Shown in pieces: positions 1-8,251 of a stretch of DNA of 32,816 nt; positions within the stretch are counted from its first letter, which is position 1, and each line of letters starts with the position of its first letter. A model generated the notes under the pieces. The model was not told the DNA's origin, searched no databases, and saw nothing but the letters and a program-made list of their open reading frames with translations. Both the position numbers and the translations under genes were made by a program. This DNA comes from JAZDGX01 sp964482205. GTDB lineage: Bacteria > Eisenbacteria > RBG-16-71-46 > CAIMUX01 > WJJG01. The stretch is taken from the NCBI GenBank assembly GCA_964482205.1, contig CAYZWI010000021.1, forward strand, positions 1 through 32,816, given 5' to 3'.

Positions 1-125
1 AGTCAGACCCGCCATCAGGGATCACTCTGCCTCTTGCGGGAGGAGTCCAGATATGCCGTTGTTGTGCGGTACCTGCAACTTGAGATCTTCATCACTAGTG
101 GCTTCGCGCTCTATGGCCTCGTTTC

Positions 126-818
126 CTATTTGGGGCGATCAGTCGACTTTTCGAGCTGAATTTCCCACAGCCGCATCTGGAGTTCTACCTCTTCAGCGGT
201 CCACCGGTGTTTGACATTTGCCGCATGCCGTCTAACGTCTACCCATGTGCGGTTTATGACGTTCGGCCACTTCTCCGAATCCTCGGCATGCGGTTCACCC
301 ATGTGCCAGTACTTGCGCTCTTCAAAGTAGAAATACTTGCGCTGGGAGTGGCCGAAACGCTGGATGACGCCATATTGTTCGATGCAGTCAATGAGCGCTG
401 CATGATCTTCCTGGGTGCACATTGTCTTCGTAGTGTATTCGTGAGGATATGTGCGGGCGTAGGTCCAGGCAAACTTCCATTTCGTCCGCTCGATGAGCCG
501 CACGAGTGCACTCATCTTGTCATTGGGCAAGTGTGCGGGCATATTGCCTGAGGCGTTAAGCATTGACAGCAGTTGCGTTTCAGCGTCGCGTACGAGTGTG
601 TCCGAGTAGTCCTCCCAGTGTTTCGGATCCGGAGTGAGAGGAACGTACAATCGGTCGATCTGCTGGAATGAGCGGCTCCCGCTAGCTTTGATGATGACAC
701 TTCTCTCGCCGATTGTGATTACCCACGCCCCATGCCGGTAGCCTTCGCGCTCGTAGACCATCGAGCCACCGAGGCGTTCGACAAGAGATCGAACCGATTC
801 ATATGCGCGACCTGACAT
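126..818 (-). CDS. Hypothetical protein, possibly horizontally acquired
   Basis: A 230-residue soluble protein with no signal peptide, membrane segment or motif I can assign to a function. It starts MSGRAYESV, and AGGA lies a few bases upstream of the ATG. The N-terminal third has a pattern of charged and aromatic residues (YEREGYRHGAWVITIGERS) that I associate only loosely with uncharacterised proteins of mobile regions. The C-terminal half is rich in aromatic and basic residues (KYFYFEERKYW). Base composition is clearly lower in G+C (near one half) than the rest of the window, and codon use is more mixed at third positions. It stands alone, facing away from the efflux operon. I infer recent acquisition. 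A function cannot be given; the reading frame itself is probably real because it is the only long frame here with plausible protein composition. Confidence 0.65.
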   Translation of the reverse strand: MSGRAYESVRSLVERLGGSMVYEREGYRHGAWVITIGERSVIIKASGSRSFQQIDRLYVPLTPDPKHWEDYSDTLVRDAETQLLSMLNASGNMPAHLPNDKMSALVRLIERTKWKFAWTYARTYPHEYTTKTMCTQEDHAALIDCIEQYGVIQRFGHSQRKYFYFEERKYWHMGEPHAEDSEKWPNVINRTWVDVRRHAANVKHRWTAEEVELQMRLWEIQLEKSTDRPK

Positions 819-1214
819 ATGGGTCCTGTCTATTCGACGCTGCTATGAGCTGGTGCACTTCTCGATCTGGCGTCATGCCGCCTACGCAAATGATACCACG
901 ACGACCACCGGCCTGTCAGGCCGCGCGACGCGCAGGGTCTTATTCTGTGGTGGGCGCTTCCGGTCGAGAGCCAGGCACGGCGGGCACGGCAGACCGCTCA
1001 GCGGCGCGCCATGCGGACGCTCGCGAGAAGAGCACCCACGCGGTCGCCCCAAGGACGCCGATCCTCCCGTGAGCGCGATTGCCTCTTTGCGCCTCGGTCG
1101 AGCCCGGGCGGCTTCTGCGAGATCGAGCGCGAAGTGGTGGAGCGGATATCAGCTTGGCGGCAATCCTCTCTTGAGGCACCATTGTCGGGCGGAACAATCA
1201 GCGGGAGGAAGGCC
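819..1214. other. Intergenic region between divergent genes
   Basis: About 396 bases separate the AT-richer minus-strand gene from the efflux operon. The short open frames across it have arginine/alanine-rich shadow composition and I do not accept any of them. The promoter of the downstream operon must lie here, but no convincing -35/-10 pair is visible. The composition changes from mixed to strongly GC-rich near position 900, which may mark the edge of the foreign segment. The right end holds the strong ribosome-binding site of the phosphoesterase gene (GGGAGGAA at 1203-1210). Confidence 0.5.
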
Positions 1215-2630
1215 ATGCGAAAGGCGGCTCATCGTGTTCGGGGGCTCGGCGCGATCTGCGCCCTGGCGGTAGCGGCAGGGTGCGGTGGTGCTCATGGCCC
1301 AGCCGGGCAATTGGCACTCGCTGACGCTGGGGCGGCCACGGCCGTGGCAACAGCCGAATCCTCAACTGGCCTCTCCTTTGACGCGACGGCGGCCCTCGAT
1401 CCTCGACCGACGCCGTTTCCAGATCGCATCGTGCTCACCTGGAACGACGACCCCGCAACCACGCAAGCGGTGACATGGCGGACGGACGCGTCCGTGGATT
1501 CGGGATTCGCATTCCTCATGCTCGCCAACTCCGCGCCTGAGGCGAAAGATGTGCAACGCTTCGAGGCAACCACGACCTCGCTCGAGGCTTCTTCGGGGCT
1601 TGCGCGTTACCATTCCGTCGTCTTTCGCGGATTGCTGCCCGGCACGCGCTACGCGTATCGCGTCGGCAGCGACGCGGGCTTGAGCGAGTGGTTCCTCTTC
1701 CGCACTGCGGACCTGGACCCGGGGACGGAGACGGCCTTGAGCGCGCATGTGGTGGGCTTCGCTCCCTTCACCTTCCTCTACATGGGCGATGCGCAGAACG
1801 ATCATCTCACCTGGTGGTCACGCACGATCCGCGCGGCCTATGCGGCCGCGCCCAACGCGCGCTTCATCGTGCACACGGGCGATCTCGTAAGCCACGGCGA
1901 CGACGACGAGCAGTGGGAGGCGTGGTTTCAAGCGGGCGGATGGATCCACGCGATGCTTCCCTGCGTCCCGGCTCCGGGCAATCACGAGTACTTGAAGTCG
2001 ACGGGAAAGAAGGGCTCCTTCACTTCGCATTGGCGGGAAGTGTTCACGCTTCCCGAAAACGGGATCCCCGGCCTGGAGGAAACGAACTACTTCCTGGACT
2101 ACCAGGGGGTGCGCATCGTGACGCTGAACACCTATCAAGATCTTCCCGCGCAGGCGGAATGGCTCGAGCGCGTGCTGAGCGACAATCCCAATCGTTGGAC
2201 GATCGCGGCCTTTCACTATCCGATCTACTCGGGATACGGCAAGCGAAACAACGCCGAGCTGCGCGCGCTGGTGAAGCCGATTCTCGAGAAGCATCACGTC
2301 GATCTCGTGCTGACCGGCCACGATCATGTCTACGCGCGCGGGCAGGCGCCGGAGGGGGACTACGCGCCGGGCGATTCGACGAGCCCGAAGCCGGTGTTGG
2401 GGACGAGCGGTCCGGTGTATGTGATCTCGGTCAGCGGGCCGAAGCAGTACGAACTGAATGCGCCGTGGGCCAAGCGGTCCGGTGAAAATGTGCAGCTCTA
2501 TCAGATCATCCATGTGAGCGCCGACACGCTGCGCTACGAGAGCCGCACGGTGACGGGCGAGCTCTTCGACGCGTTCGATCTCGTGAAGCGTGAAGACGGC
2601 GCGGCGCGATTGGTGGAGCGTGCGGAATGA
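1215..2630 (+). CDS. Purple acid phosphatase-like metallophosphoesterase lipoprotein
   Basis: A 471-residue exported phosphoesterase. The start at 1215 is chosen because GGGAGGAA precedes it by four bases and because it places a lipoprotein-type signal peptide at the N terminus (LAVAAGC, acceptor Cys23); the frame is open further upstream. Residues about 70-165 look like the fibronectin-like N-terminal domain of purple acid phosphatases. The calcineurin-like catalytic domain follows with the expected metal ligands: GDAQND (D192), HTGDLV (D223), GNHEY (N256, H257), FHYPIY (H334) and GHDHVYAR (H369, H371). The family hydrolyses phosphomonoesters using a binuclear metal centre; the real substrate is unknown. 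The stop codon overlaps the tolC-like start (ATGA), so it is translationally coupled to an efflux pump, which is unusual company for this family. The protein likely acts at the cell envelope. Confidence 0.88.
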   Translation: MRKAAHRVRGLGAICALAVAAGCGGAHGPAGQLALADAGAATAVATAESSTGLSFDATAALDPRPTPFPDRIVLTWNDDPATTQAVTWRTDASVDSGFAFLMLANSAPEAKDVQRFEATTTSLEASSGLARYHSVVFRGLLPGTRYAYRVGSDAGLSEWFLFRTADLDPGTETALSAHVVGFAPFTFLYMGDAQNDHLTWWSRTIRAAYAAAPNARFIVHTGDLVSHGDDDEQWEAWFQAGGWIHAMLPCVPAPGNHEYLKSTGKKGSFTSHWREVFTLPENGIPGLEETNYFLDYQGVRIVTLNTYQDLPAQAEWLERVLSDNPNRWTIAAFHYPIYSGYGKRNNAELRALVKPILEKHHVDLVLTGHDHVYARGQAPEGDYAPGDSTSPKPVLGTSGPVYVISVSGPKQYELNAPWAKRSGENVQLYQIIHVSADTLRYESRTVTGELFDAFDLVKREDGAARLVERAE

Positions 2631-3988
2631 ACGCGCGGAGATGCCTTGGGTTCCTGCGGACGCGCTTGCTCGCGCTCTTCGTTGCGGCGCTCTGCATCGC
2701 GCATGGTTGTCCCGCACACGCGCTCACGCTTCGCGATGCGGTCGGAGGCGCGCTGGAGAATCATCCTTCCGTGGCCGCCGCCGAAGCCGAGCGGGCGCAG
2801 GCGCGCGCGGCGGCAGGCATCGCGAGCGCCGCGTGGCTGCCGACGCTTTCCGTGGCCGGCTCGCTCACGCGCTATGAAGAGCCGATGCTCGTCTTTCCCA
2901 TCCATCGGTTGGATTTCCTGCACCTGCCCACCTTCGACGAAACGCTCATCCAGGGAGGAGTGACGGCAAGCTACACCTTGTTCGAAGGCGCGGGCAGGAT
3001 CGGGCGTATCGGGCAAGCGCGCGCGGCGGAACGCGCGGCGACATTCGCCGGCGAAGGCGTCGAGCAGGGAGTGATCGCCCATGTGACCCGCGCATATCTG
3101 CAAGCGCTTCATCAAAGGGAAGTGCTCGCGGCGCACGACGCGCGCCTCTTGGCGCTGCAGGCGGAAAAGAAGCGCGTGCAAGACCTGTGGAATGTCGGGC
3201 GGGCAGCGCAAATCCAGATTCTGCAGACGGAGGCGGCGATCGCGAACGCCGAGGCCGACCGGGTGGCGATTGCCGGCGCGCTGGAATTGGCGCAACGCGA
3301 GCTCGCGCGACTCACCGGCTTGCCCGTCGACAGCGCGCGGGCCGATCGCCTGGAGGACTTCACGATCGTCGATTCGCTGCCTGCATCGAGCGACGACCTT
3401 CTCTCCCAAGCGCTGGCCGCCAATCCCCAAGTCGAAGAGTCGCGCGCGCGCGTGCGGGCGGCCGAAGCGGGCGTGGGCGTGGCGCGGAGCGAGCGCTGGC
3501 CCGAACTGAACGCGCTCGGAAGCTATCTCGCCTATGCCGACGGGTCGGGCGAGGATACCTACGAATGGAATGTGGGCCTTCGTCTCGCCTGGCCGCTCTT
3601 CACCGGTGGCGCGGTGGGAAAAGGCGTCGAGCGGGCGCGCGCGACGCGCGCGGGCTCACAAGCGGGCCTGGCCCTGGTCGAGCTCCAGGTGCGCGATGAG
3701 CTCGATCGCGCGTGGAATGCGCACGCGGAAGCGCGCGCGCGCATGGCGAGCCTGGAAGCAGCCGTGGCCGCCACCGGCGAGGTGGTCCGCATCCAACAGT
3801 TGCTCGTGCAAACCGGCGCCGGGACGGAGAGCGATTACTTGAATGCCGAAGCGGATCTTCTCGAAGCGCGCGCGGCCCTCTCCAACGCGCGGCACGGAGC
3901 GCTCGGCGCGCAAGTGGAACTCGCGCGCGTGAGCGGACGGCTGAGCAGGGAGTGGATCGACTCCCATATTGGGGAAGGAAAGCGATGA
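2627..3988 (+). CDS. TolC-family outer-membrane efflux channel
   Basis: A 453-residue TolC/OEP-type protein. The first 32 or so residues form a signal peptide ending AHA before LTLRDAVGGALENHP, which is the typical start of a mature TolC-like repeat. Two related halves follow (about 33-235 and 245-440), each with long alanine/glutamate-rich helices and a short beta segment (VTASYTLFEGAG; VGLRLAWPLFTGGAVGKG). The length fits the family (usually 420-490). The product should form the trimeric channel that carries substrates across the outer membrane, so the host is diderm. It overlaps the phosphoesterase gene by four bases upstream and the fusion-protein gene by four bases downstream, consistent with one pump built from this operon. 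Confidence 0.92.
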   Translation: MNARRCLGFLRTRLLALFVAALCIAHGCPAHALTLRDAVGGALENHPSVAAAEAERAQARAAAGIASAAWLPTLSVAGSLTRYEEPMLVFPIHRLDFLHLPTFDETLIQGGVTASYTLFEGAGRIGRIGQARAAERAATFAGEGVEQGVIAHVTRAYLQALHQREVLAAHDARLLALQAEKKRVQDLWNVGRAAQIQILQTEAAIANAEADRVAIAGALELAQRELARLTGLPVDSARADRLEDFTIVDSLPASSDDLLSQALAANPQVEESRARVRAAEAGVGVARSERWPELNALGSYLAYADGSGEDTYEWNVGLRLAWPLFTGGAVGKGVERARATRAGSQAGLALVELQVRDELDRAWNAHAEARARMASLEAAVAATGEVVRIQQLLVQTGAGTESDYLNAEADLLEARAALSNARHGALGAQVELARVSGRLSREWIDSHIGEGKR

Positions 3989-4971
3989 ACCGACGCATTC
4001 CCATCATCGTCGCTTCGCTTGCCGTGCTGGCGGTCGTCATCTGGCTTGCCGCGCGGCCGCGCTCCTCGGATCACGAGCTTCTGTTGTCGGGCACGATCGA
4101 GGCCACCGAGGCTCGCCTGGGCTTCGGCGCGCCCGGACGAATCGAAGCGATCCTCGTTCAAGAAGGCGATTCCGTGGAGGCGGATGCGGAACTCGCGCGC
4201 CTCGATCGCGCGGAGGCGCTCGCCCGGCGCGAACAGGCCACCGCACAGGTCGCGGCCGCGCAAGCGTTGCTGACCGAGATGGAACGCGGCGCGCGAAGAG
4301 AAGAGCTGGCCCAGGCGAGGGCGGCGCGCGAAGCGGCGCGCCAGCGCCTGGAAGATGCGGAGCGCGATCTGGCGCGCACGCGCACGCTCGCGGAAGGGGG
4401 AGCGGTGAGCCGCGAGACGCTCGACAAGGCGGTGCTCGCGCGTGATCTGGTGCAGAGCCAGATGACGCACGCGGAAGAGCAGCTCCGCCTGGTGGAGAGC
4501 GGGCCGCGCGAGGAGCGAGTCGAGGCGCAGCGCGCGCAGCTTGCTCAGGCGCAAGCAGCGCTCGCCGCGGTCGATGCGGTCCTCGAGCACATGATCGTGC
4601 GCGCTCCCTTCGCCGGCATCGTGACGACGCGGCACCGTGAGCCGGGCGAAATCGTGGGAGCCGGCTCGCCGGCCGTGACCATCGTGAATCCCCGCGATCG
4701 CTGGGTGCGCGTGTTCGTTCCGGAGACCGCCATGGCGGGCGTGCACCTGACGGCCCCGGCGCGCATCACGGCGGACCGCGATCCCAAGCGCGCGTATCCC
4801 GGCAAGGTGAGCTACATCGCGAGCGAAGCGGAGTTCACGCCCAAGAGCGTGCAGACGCGCGAGGAGCGGGTGAAGCTCGTGTATGCGGTCAAGGTGCAGG
4901 TGACCGGTGACCCCGCGGGCGATTTGAAGCCGGGCATGCCGGTGGATGTCGTCCTTGAGCTGGCCCGCTGA
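3985..4971 (+). CDS. HlyD/YbhG-type membrane fusion protein
   Basis: A 328-residue periplasmic adaptor. The start at 3985 (ATGA overlap with the channel gene, GGGGAAGGAAAG upstream) gives an N-terminal membrane anchor at residues 5-23 without a lipobox. The first half of the lipoyl-like domain (SGTIEATEARLGF, GRIEAILVQEGDSVE) is at 35-73, a long alpha-helical hairpin at about 75-200, and the second lipoyl half (VRAPFAGIVTTRHREPGEIV) at 205-224. A beta-barrel domain follows. The segment EAEFTPKSVQTREER near 281-295 is characteristic of YbhG-type adaptors for ABC-2 pumps. It would bridge the inner-membrane permeases and the TolC-like channel encoded just upstream. The next gene starts on the last base of its stop codon. 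Confidence 0.93.
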   Translation: MNRRIPIIVASLAVLAVVIWLAARPRSSDHELLLSGTIEATEARLGFGAPGRIEAILVQEGDSVEADAELARLDRAEALARREQATAQVAAAQALLTEMERGARREELAQARAAREAARQRLEDAERDLARTRTLAEGGAVSRETLDKAVLARDLVQSQMTHAEEQLRLVESGPREERVEAQRAQLAQAQAALAAVDAVLEHMIVRAPFAGIVTTRHREPGEIVGAGSPAVTIVNPRDRWVRVFVPETAMAGVHLTAPARITADRDPKRAYPGKVSYIASEAEFTPKSVQTREERVKLVYAVKVQVTGDPAGDLKPGMPVDVVLELAR

Positions 4972-5987
4972 TGAATTCCGGCGCTCCGATCGTCGAAGTC
5001 GGCGCTCCGATCGTCCATGTCCGCGATCTCACTCGCCGCTTTGGAAATGTGACGGCAGTCGAGGGCTTGAGTTTCTCCGTCGCCCCCGGAGAACTGTTCG
5101 GTATCGTGGGTCCCGACGGCGCGGGCAAGACGACTACGCTGCGCATGCTGGCCGGAGTGCTGCGGCCGACGGCCGGCGAGATCAATCTCCTCGGTATCGA
5201 CATCGTGCGCGATCCCGAACGGGTGAAGGCGCAGATCGCCTACATGCCGCAACGCTTCGGCCTGTACCACGATCTCACCGTCGAGGAGAACCTGCGTTTC
5301 TACGCGGACCTCTTCCAAGTGCCCGCGCGCGAGCGAGCGGAGCGCATGGAACGCCTGTTCGAGTTCTCCGGCCTCGCGCCCTTTCGCGATCGCCTCGCCG
5401 GCCGTCTCTCGGGCGGGATGAAGCAGAAGCTCGGTCTGTCGTGCGCCCTCGTGCACGAGCCGGCGATTCTCTTGCTCGATGAGCCGACCTTCGGCGTCGA
5501 TCCGATATCGCGGCGCGATCTGTGGATGATCGTGCACGAGATGGTCTCGCGCGGCGTGACCGCGGTGGTGAGCACTTCCTACATGGACGAGGCGGAGCGC
5601 TTCGATCGCCTCGCGATGATCGGAGGCGGGCGTCTGCTCGCCCTCGACGCGCCCGGCCATCTGCAAGCCGGCCTGCAAGGAGAGATGCTCGCCGTGGAAG
5701 TGGCGCAACCGCGCGCCGCGCGGGATGCGATTCTGCGCTCGTCGCTCGTGCGCGGAGCGGCCATGTTCGGCGATCGGCTGCACTTGCGCGTCGATTCGGC
5801 GGAGCGCGACCGGCCGGCCGTGGTGAGCGCGCTCGAGCAGGCCGGCCACCCGGTGCACAGCGTGCGCGTGATCGAAGCGTCGCTCGAGGATGTGTTCATC
5901 GAACGCATGGCAGGCATCGAAGAGCGAGGCATGGGACAGCAAGGTGGCGAAGAGGGCGGCGAAGAGCGAGGCGGCGAGAAGACATGA
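4971..5987 (+). CDS. ABC transporter ATPase, YbhF N-half type
   Basis: A 338-residue ATPase that powers the efflux pump. Seen: Walker A GPDGAGKTT (47-55), a Q-loop in YMPQRFGLY (91-99), a canonical signature LSGGMKQK (146-153) and Walker B ILLLDEP (166-172). The switch histidine is replaced by serine in STSYMDEAE. From memory, the GPD variant and the missing switch histidine match the N-terminal half of E. coli YbhF, which is a single double-ATPase polypeptide; here the halves are separate genes. A C-terminal accessory domain ends in ASLEDVFIERMAG, followed by a Gly/Glu-rich tail. The start shares a base with the previous stop (TGATG), and its end overlaps the second ATPase gene (ATGA). It is probably the non-identical partner in an asymmetric ATPase heterodimer. 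Confidence 0.94.
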   Translation: MNSGAPIVEVGAPIVHVRDLTRRFGNVTAVEGLSFSVAPGELFGIVGPDGAGKTTTLRMLAGVLRPTAGEINLLGIDIVRDPERVKAQIAYMPQRFGLYHDLTVEENLRFYADLFQVPARERAERMERLFEFSGLAPFRDRLAGRLSGGMKQKLGLSCALVHEPAILLLDEPTFGVDPISRRDLWMIVHEMVSRGVTAVVSTSYMDEAERFDRLAMIGGGRLLALDAPGHLQAGLQGEMLAVEVAQPRAARDAILRSSLVRGAAMFGDRLHLRVDSAERDRPAVVSALEQAGHPVHSVRVIEASLEDVFIERMAGIEERGMGQQGGEEGGEERGGEKT

Positions 5988-6997
5988 GCCCGGACACCCC
6001 ACAGCCAGGTGACCGGCACGGCGGGCAGCCGCGGCTGCAAGTGCAAGCCGATCGCCTCAGCAAGCGCTTCGGCAAATTCGTCGCGGTCGACGAAGTGAGC
6101 TTCGCCATTCCGGCCGGAGAAGTGTTCGGGTTCCTCGGTCCCAATGGGGCGGGGAAGACGACGACGATCAAGATGCTGGCCGGGCTGCTCGTTCCCACTT
6201 CCGGACGCGGAAGCGTGGCGGGCTTCGACATCGCGCGCGAGCCCGAAGCGATCAAACGGCGCATCGGTTACATGTCGCAACTCTTCTCGCTGTACGCGGA
6301 CCTCACCGTGGAAGAGAACATCTCGTTTTTCTCCGGGCTCTACGATGTGCCTCGCGCGCGCCGGAACGAGCGGCGCGCCTGGGTGCTGGAGATGGCCGGA
6401 CTGAAGGACATGGGCCGGAGGTTGACGAGCGAATTGTCGCTGGGCTGGAAACAGCGCCTCGCGCTGGGATGCGCGGTGCTGCACGAGCCGTCCATCCTGT
6501 TCCTCGATGAGCCCACCTCGGGAGTCGACCCGCTCTCGCGGCGAAGCTTTTGGGACTTGATCTACGCGCTCGCGGGGGAAGGCACGACCGTGCTCGTCTC
6601 GACGCATTACATGGAAGAGGCCGAATACTGTCATCGCCTGGCGTTGATCAGCGCCGGGCGCTTGATCGCCTTGGACACGCCCGCGGGAATGAAGAACGCG
6701 ATTCGCACGCCGCTCTTCGAGATCCAAGCGGAAGAGAGCGCGAAAGCGGCCGAGGTTCTCGTGGCCCTGCCCGGGATCGGGGAAGTGGGCATGTTCGGTC
6801 GCGCGCTGCATGTCAGCCTCGAGGATGCGCAAGAACAAGACGCGGAGGCGCGCCTGCGCGCATGGCTCGAGGATCGCGGCGTGCGCGTCTCCTCGATCGC
6901 GCGCATCTCGCCTTCTCTCGAGGACGTCTTTGTCATGCGCGTGCACGAGGAGCAGAAGCGCAGGCAACCAGCCTCCTGGCTAGCGCGCAGCGAATGA
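5984..6997 (+). CDS. ABC transporter ATPase, YbhF C-half type
   Basis: A 337-residue ATPase; the ATG at 5984 overlaps the preceding stop. Seen: canonical Walker A GPNGAGKTT (52-60), Q-loop YMSQLFSLY (96-104), Walker B ILFLDEP (171-177) and the switch His208 in STHYMEEAE. The ABC signature is altered to LSLGWKQ (151-157). This matches the C-terminal half of YbhF, where the signature is also non-canonical (recalled from the E. coli sequence). The C-terminal accessory region ends with the common ISPSLEDVFVMRV motif. Paired with the upstream ATPase, it would leave one consensus ATP site (this Walker A/B and histidine with the partner's LSGGM) and one degenerate site. About 42 bases separate it from the first permease gene. 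Confidence 0.94.
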   Translation: MSPDTPQPGDRHGGQPRLQVQADRLSKRFGKFVAVDEVSFAIPAGEVFGFLGPNGAGKTTTIKMLAGLLVPTSGRGSVAGFDIAREPEAIKRRIGYMSQLFSLYADLTVEENISFFSGLYDVPRARRNERRAWVLEMAGLKDMGRRLTSELSLGWKQRLALGCAVLHEPSILFLDEPTSGVDPLSRRSFWDLIYALAGEGTTVLVSTHYMEEAEYCHRLALISAGRLIALDTPAGMKNAIRTPLFEIQAEESAKAAEVLVALPGIGEVGMFGRALHVSLEDAQEQDAEARLRAWLEDRGVRVSSIARISPSLEDVFVMRVHEEQKRRQPASWLARSE

Positions 6998-7039
6998 TCG
7001 GGGAAGTCGAAGGGGAAGGCTGATGAGAGGCCTGATGGC

Positions 7040-8251
7040 ATGAAGGGCCTGAGGGGTCACGGCCACGAGCGGGCGAGCCGTGCCGGCCTCGTCGAGCGAC
7101 GGGCGCCGGGAAGCGCGTCCGCCTGGAGCTGGGTCCGCTTGCGGGCGATCGCGCGCAAGGAAGCGCTGCAGGTGCGCCGCGACCCGCGCAGCTTGCTGCT
7201 CGCCTTTCTGCTGCCCGTGTTGCTGCTCATTATCTTCGGCTACGCGATCACCTGGGATGTTCGCGACATCTCGACCGTCGTGGTCGATCAGGATCGAACC
7301 CCGGCGAGCCGCGATCTCATCCGGGCGTTCCAGGCTTCGGGGTATTTTCGCATTCTCGCGTACGCCGAAGACGCCGATGCGGCCGTCGTAAGCCTCGCCG
7401 GCGGAGAGGCCCTCCTGGTGCTCGTCATTCCACCCAGCTTTGCGGACGACCTGCATGCCGGAAAGCCGGCTCCGCTGCAGGCGATCGTGGACGGCAGCGA
7501 CGCGAACACGGCCACGATTGCGCTCGGATATGCCCAGGCGATCGTCCGCGAGTTTTCGGCCGAAGCCACGCAGGTCTCGCTCGCCTCTCGGACTTCGCGG
7601 GGCGTTCCCATCTCGGCGCGCACGCGCGTCTGGTACAACGAGGAGATGCTCAGCCGCAACATGATCGTGCCGGGATTGATCGCGGTCATCATGATGATCA
7701 TCGCGGCGATGCTCACGTCGCTCACGATCGCACGCGAATGGGAGCGGGGCACGATGGAGCAGTTGGCCGCGACTCCGGTCTCGCGGCTGGAAGTCGTACT
7801 CGGGAAGCTGCTGCCCTATTTGATCATCGGCCTCCTGGACGTCGGGATGGCCTCCATCATTGGCGTCGCCCTCTTTCGGGTCCCCTTCCGGGGCAGCCCG
7901 GCGCTTCTCATGGGCACCTCGCTCTTCTTCCTGATCGGCTCGCTCGGCCTCGGCATGTTCTTCTCCACCGTCGCGCGCTCGCAGCTCTTGGCGACGCAAC
8001 TTGCGATGGTGGGGACCTTCCTGCCCGCGTATCTCCTCTCGGGCTTCATGTTCGCGATCGATGTCATGCCGCGGGTCCTGCAAATCGTGACTTACGTCGT
8101 TCCGGCTCGGTACTTTCTGGTGGTCACGCGAGGCATCTTCTTGAAAGGAGTGGGAGTGCCCGTGCTCTACGTGCAGGCGCTCTCCATGCTGGCCTACGCC
8201 GCAGTAGGGATCGCGCTCGCGGCGCGCGTCTTTCGAAAGGAACTGGAATGA
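7040..8251 (+). CDS. ABC-2 family permease, YbhS-type
   Basis: A 403-residue inner-membrane subunit. A hydrophilic N-terminal stretch (about 40 residues) leads to RKEALQVRRDPRSLLLAFLLPVLLLIIFGYAI, the hallmark first helix of ABC-2 exporters. A large extracytoplasmic domain follows (VVVDQDRTPASRDLIRAF; the conserved RVWYNEE near 198), then five membrane helices. The cytoplasmic coupling element REWERGTMEQLAATPV lies after the second helix. The start at 7040 gives the only in-frame methionine before the hydrophilic leader; the ribosome-binding site (GAGAGGCC) is modest. It overlaps the second permease gene by four bases. With the two ATPases and the fusion protein it forms the inner-membrane half of the pump. 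Confidence 0.93.
   Translation: MKGLRGHGHERASRAGLVERRAPGSASAWSWVRLRAIARKEALQVRRDPRSLLLAFLLPVLLLIIFGYAITWDVRDISTVVVDQDRTPASRDLIRAFQASGYFRILAYAEDADAAVVSLAGGEALLVLVIPPSFADDLHAGKPAPLQAIVDGSDANTATIALGYAQAIVREFSAEATQVSLASRTSRGVPISARTRVWYNEEMLSRNMIVPGLIAVIMMIIAAMLTSLTIAREWERGTMEQLAATPVSRLEVVLGKLLPYLIIGLLDVGMASIIGVALFRVPFRGSPALLMGTSLFFLIGSLGLGMFFSTVARSQLLATQLAMVGTFLPAYLLSGFMFAIDVMPRVLQIVTYVVPARYFLVVTRGIFLKGVGVPVLYVQALSMLAYAAVGIALAARVFRKELE

Noticed and set aside
1011..1214. N-terminal extension of the phosphoesterase upstream of 1215
   Set aside because: The extra residues are Arg/Ser-rich and would bury the signal peptide; the strong GGGAGGAA site supports the start at 1215.
4812..6002. A 396-codon minus-strand frame opposite the first ABC ATPase gene
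   Set aside because: The plus strand has Walker A, signature and Walker B; the antisense translation has none and is His/Arg-rich.
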